Shown: in pieces, positions 5,592 to 7,723 of the stretch | Numbering within the stretch: position 1 is the first letter of the stretch | How the letters are laid out: each line of letters starts with the position of its first letter | DNA from: an uncultured Ruminococcus sp. | GTDB taxonomy: Bacteria > Bacillota > Clostridia > Oscillospirales > Ruminococcaceae | Reading direction: 5' to 3' | DNA length: 7,723 nt | NCBI GenBank assembly: GCA_946404705.1 | Contig: CAMJES010000097.1 | Span: 1-7,723 of the forward strand | Position numbers and translations under genes: made by a program | Notes under the pieces: generated by a model | Told to the model about the DNA's origin: nothing | What the model saw: the letters and a program-made list of their open reading frames with translations, nothing else | The model's database searches: none

Positions 5592-6300
5592 GTGGAGCTT
5601 TTTCCTTCCTGCGTTTTCTTGTATAGATAAGATATGCCGCGCCGCAGATCACCGAAATGGCAACATCTATTGCTGCGGAAACTATAAATCCTGCCGAAAG
5701 CGGATCGTCGATATAGTTTCCCATAATAGTGCAGCAGACCATTCCGGGCAAAGTGCCGAGCATTGAGCCGATGATATAGTCCTTCCATTTCATTCCGACA
5801 GACCCTGAAAACATACTTACAACATCATACGGCAGGCAGTTTATGATGCGCAGAAAAAAGGCAAAAAATACTCCGTTTGACATATTCAGAGCAATGATAT
5901 CCCTCATTTTTTTATGCTTCATAATGATCTTTTCGACATACTCTCTCTGCGCGAATTTGCCGATGAGATAGGGTATGTTCATCATGCAGAAAATGCCGAT
6001 CGTATTGATAAGAAGCGCCGCCCATATATTCGGGGCGGTCATTCCGCAGGCTGTTACGATGACTATCATCGGGAAGAAGAACGTCAGCGATTTGAGCGAG
6101 AACATTGCAACTATAACGACCGCCGCAAGCCATATATTGGACGGCGTAAACTGTAAAAGCTGTTCTGCTGTGACGTTTCGGAATGTTGTAAAATACAGCA
6201 CAGCGCATATCGCTATCATTAAAAAAGGTGCAACTGCAAACGCCGCTTTTACAGCTTGGGTAAATTTTTCGCGGAAAACGGTAATTTTGTCATTAGTCAT
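5584..6300 (-). CDS. VTT-domain (DedA/TVP38/TMEM64-type) membrane protein
   Basis: This 238-aa polytopic inner-membrane protein has hydrophobic segments at roughly 18-38, 56-82, 90-113, 143-163, 174-196 and 203-226. It has a basic cytoplasmic-type tail (YTRKRRKEKAPHD). The VTT (SNARE-associated/DedA-like) core is visible as FPMIVIVTACGMTAPNIWAA, the amphipathic loop after PYLIGKF, then FFLRIINCLPYDVVSMFSG and the glycine-rich SMLGTLPGMVCCTIMG. Proteins of this superfamily are linked to lipid scrambling or transport and membrane homeostasis; the substrate here is unknown. The gene opens an operon with a HAD phosphatase and uvrC, an unusual partnership that gives no clear functional hint. The ATG at 6298-6300 follows AAAGGA by 11 nt. 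A 5-codon frame (ATG at 6308-6310, MTKND) overlaps this start. It could be chance. VTT assignment is confident; a more specific name is not justified. Confidence 0.92.
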   Translation of the reverse strand: MTNDKITVFREKFTQAVKAAFAVAPFLMIAICAVLYFTTFRNVTAEQLLQFTPSNIWLAAVVIVAMFSLKSLTFFFPMIVIVTACGMTAPNIWAALLINTIGIFCMMNIPYLIGKFAQREYVEKIIMKHKKMRDIIALNMSNGVFFAFFLRIINCLPYDVVSMFSGSVGMKWKDYIIGSMLGTLPGMVCCTIMGNYIDDPLSAGFIVSAAIDVAISVICGAAYLIYTRKRRKEKAPHD

Positions 6301-6349
6301 TTTTTGTCATATCCTTTCAAGTCTTCAAGCTATGAATAATTACAAGGTT

Positions 6350-6378
6350 ATTATACCACGGCTTATGTTTATTTTCAA
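6350..6378 (-). promoter_or_regulatory. Strong promoter of the VTT-HAD-uvrC operon
   Basis: Read on the minus strand, -35 TTGAAA (6373-6378; 5 of 6) is 17 bp from a perfect -10 TATAAT (6350-6355), preceded by TG as an extended -10. Transcription would begin near 6343, about 43 nt before the VTT start codon. It is one of the best sigma-A matches in the window. A second TATAAT at 6386-6391 lacks a good -35. Confidence 0.82.
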
Positions 6379-6430
6379 CATAAATATTATACAATATTGT
6401 GAAAAACAGATGAAACTATTTCCGTCCGGC

Positions 6431-6459
6431 TTGTTATTTCAATAAGGTTGTGTTATACT
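6431..6459 (+). promoter_or_regulatory. Promoter of the RING/zinc-ribbon gene
   Basis: -35 TTGTTA (6431-6436; 4 of 6) is 17 bp from -10 TATACT (6454-6459), with TGT directly upstream as an extended -10. The start would be near 6466, about 34 nt before the ATG. It is divergent from the VTT operon promoter about 50 bp away. Confidence 0.72.
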
Positions 6460-6499
6460 ATATTTAAAAAAAAACAAAGCATTAAGGGAGTAACAATAA

Positions 6500-7504
6500 A
6501 TGGCTGATTATACAGGAAACAGGTGCATAGTCTGCAGCGAGCAGTTCAAAGAGGGTGATGATATAGTAGTCTGCCCCGAATGCGGTACGCCTTATCACAG
6601 AGCCTGCTATGAAAAATACGGAAGCTGCGTCAACACCGAGCTTCACAAAGCAAAACGCAGCTGGACGCCAATTCCCGATACGGGAGTTCCGACAAATACG
6701 GAAGAGGACGATCCGGAAAAGGACTGCGTATGTCCGCGCTGCGGTTACGTTAACCCGAAGCTTACGGCTTTCTGCGGCAGATGCGGTTCGCCAATGCCTT
6801 TGCTTGAACGTCATAACGAAAATCTGCGCAAAAATATGCAGGACGCAATGCAGAACGATGAAAATGCCGATGGGATAAACCTTGAACCGTATTTGATAAA
6901 CTTCACCGACCCTCTTTGCGGATATAATCCCGACGAGGATTTTGAGGGCGTCCGCCTTTGCGAGCTTGCCGATTATGTCAAGACTAACACACATTATTAT
7001 CTCCCGAATTTCAAGAGATTCAAGGAAACGGGGAGTTCGCTGAGCTGGAATTTTTCGGCTATGATAATGCCCGAGCTGTATTTTTCCTACCGCAAAATGC
7101 CGCTTATCGCGCTTGCTGCGTTCGTTGTGCGGTTCTTGCTTATGATACCGCAGTATATCCCGATACTTGCGCAGTTTGACGCAGGCATTCTTTCGCAGTT
7201 TGCGCAGAGCTTTGATATCCGCAGCACAGCATTCAGCGTTCTGAATGTTCTTTCATACATTCTGATGTATGCGGCAATGTTCTTCTTCGGCGCTTTTGCA
7301 AATAAGATATACTATAAGCTTGCCGTAAAGCGCACGGCGAATATCAAGGAGAGGACTACGCCGCTTACGATACGTCAGACGCTTCGTTCAAAGGGCGGCA
7401 CATCCGCTTTGTGGCTTACGCTTTTTATATGCATTTATATTATGCCGTATATGATTGTTAATGCTTTGATGGGCTTTAACATCTTTTTCGGCGGCACGGC
7501 GTAA
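6500..7504 (+). CDS. RING-type zinc finger and zinc-ribbon membrane protein
   Basis: This 334-aa protein of unknown function has three parts. Residues 9-43 form a prokaryotic RING-like finger: C9-x2-C12, FKEGDDIVVCPECGTPYHRACY with C25-x2-C28, H33-x2-C36 and C43. Residues 78-95 form a zinc ribbon C78-x2-C81...C92-x2-C95 (CPRCGYVNPKLTAFCGRCG). A linker (about 100-180) leads to a segment SWNFSAMIMPELYFSYRKM resembling the DUF2628 start. Three hydrophobic helices follow at about 201-222, 245-268 and 303-326, with no signal peptide. The zinc domains are probably cytoplasmic. Its own promoter lies upstream and AAGGGAG sits about 10 nt before the ATG. galU follows after 34 bp with no terminator, so the two are probably co-transcribed. 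Bacterial RING-like fingers are widespread in Clostridia; ubiquitin-ligase activity should not be assumed. It may sense or scaffold at the membrane. Confidence 0.85.
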   Translation: MADYTGNRCIVCSEQFKEGDDIVVCPECGTPYHRACYEKYGSCVNTELHKAKRSWTPIPDTGVPTNTEEDDPEKDCVCPRCGYVNPKLTAFCGRCGSPMPLLERHNENLRKNMQDAMQNDENADGINLEPYLINFTDPLCGYNPDEDFEGVRLCELADYVKTNTHYYLPNFKRFKETGSSLSWNFSAMIMPELYFSYRKMPLIALAAFVVRFLLMIPQYIPILAQFDAGILSQFAQSFDIRSTAFSVLNVLSYILMYAAMFFFGAFANKIYYKLAVKRTANIKERTTPLTIRQTLRSKGGTSALWLTLFICIYIMPYMIVNALMGFNIFFGGTA

Positions 7505-7538
7505 CTGATTTCCCGATAAAGGAAAGGACAGGGGTAAA

Positions 7539-7682
7539 ATGACAATTAAAAAGGCAGTTATCACCGCGGCAGGACTTGGAACAAGACTTCTTCCTGCGAC
7601 AAAGACTATCCCGAAGGAAATGCTCCCGATAGTGGACAAGCCTGCGATACAGTATATCGCCGAGGAGTGCGCTGCGGCAGGG
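7539..7682 (+). CDS. galU: UTP-glucose-1-phosphate uridylyltransferase, 5' fragment cut by adapter
   Basis: Only the first 48 codons are genomic. They carry the nucleotidyltransferase signature of GalU: AVITAAGLGTRLLPATKTIP (G-x-G-T-R-x2-P-x-T-K), then KEMLPIVDKPAIQYIAEE. The enzyme makes UDP-glucose from UTP and glucose-1-phosphate, feeding cell-envelope polysaccharides and glycolipids. The ATG has AGGGG with 5-nt spacing. It lies 34 bp after the RING-type membrane protein gene, probably in one operon. The family is about 290 aa, so roughly five sixths is missing. The frame continues after 7682 only into adapter sequence, reading RSEEHTSELQS, which is not protein. The signature is strong enough for the GalU-type call, though related sugar-phosphate uridylyltransferases share it. 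Confidence 0.9.
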
Positions 7683-7723
7683 AGATCGGAAGAGCACACG
7701 TCTGAACTCCAGTCACCGGCTAT
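7683..7723. other. Illumina TruSeq adapter and partial index (artefact)
   Basis: Positions 7683-7716 match the 34-nt TruSeq adapter sequence (AGATCGGAAGAGC..., ending GAACTCCAGTCAC) from end to end. The last seven bases CGGCTAT look like the beginning of an i7 index. This is library-construction sequence left on the end of the contig and should be trimmed; nothing biological can be read from it. Confidence 0.98.

Noticed and set aside
6293..6310. Five-codon frame (MTKND) overlapping the VTT gene start
   Set aside because: The ribosome site is only about 2 nt from its ATG and the frame is very short; chance is the simplest explanation.
6482..6994. Minus-strand open frame of 170 codons opposite the RING/zinc-ribbon gene
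   Set aside because: The plus-strand frame carries clear zinc-binding motifs, promoter and ribosome site; the minus frame has none.
7388..7699. Minus-strand open frames beginning inside the contig end (MCSSDL and a neighbour)
   Set aside because: Their first codons are adapter sequence and the rest is antisense to galU and the upstream gene.
1..7723. CRISPR array, tRNA, rRNA, phage or transposase genes
   Set aside because: No regularly spaced repeats with unique spacers, no cloverleaf or rRNA sequence, and no integrase or transposase motifs were seen on either strand.

Overview
The window looks like one short contig from a Gram-positive, Clostridia-type bacterium, probably a gut Oscillospirales/Ruminococcaceae relative. 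The reasons are the mraZ-rsmH start of a division and cell-wall (dcw) cluster, strong AGGAGG-like ribosome sites, sigma-A-like promoters in AT-rich gaps around moderate-GC genes, and the style of the HD-domain, VTT and RING/zinc-ribbon proteins. The species assignment is inference.

Layout. On the minus strand at the left end lie mraZ and rsmH, the first two genes of the dcw operon; rsmH runs off the contig a few codons before its expected stop. Their promoter (1541-1569) is followed by phased GTGG-type repeats that fit a MraZ operator, and by a leader of about 180 nt rich in TTTCCACA/TGTGGAAA inverted repeats. Pointing away is a plus-strand HD-domain phosphohydrolase gene (1852-2391). It converges on a small minus-strand unknown gene (2613-2891), and the gap between them holds an unusual repeat: two sets of about five 7-bp units in opposite orientation around a strong hairpin.

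From 2962 to 6300 is a tight minus-strand operon: a VTT-domain membrane protein, a Cof-type HAD phosphatase and uvrC. Its genes overlap by 8 and 4 bases, and it is driven by a near-consensus extended -10 promoter at 6350-6378. It ends in a strong intrinsic terminator whose stem also contains the ribosome site of the small unknown gene. Divergent from it, with its own promoter, is a plus-strand gene for a RING/zinc-ribbon protein with C-terminal membrane helices (6500-7504), followed after 34 bp by the start of a galU-type UTP-glucose-1-phosphate uridylyltransferase.

The last 41 bases are not genomic. Positions 7683-7716 match the Illumina TruSeq adapter, and 7717-7723 look like the start of an index. 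galU is therefore cut off at about 7682 by an untrimmed adapter, and any protein carrying the RSEEHTSELQS tail is an artefact.

I did not find a clearly new multi-gene system. The points most worth a second look are the inverted heptad repeat, the terminator that overlaps a ribosome site, the mraZ leader, and the RING-type membrane protein.
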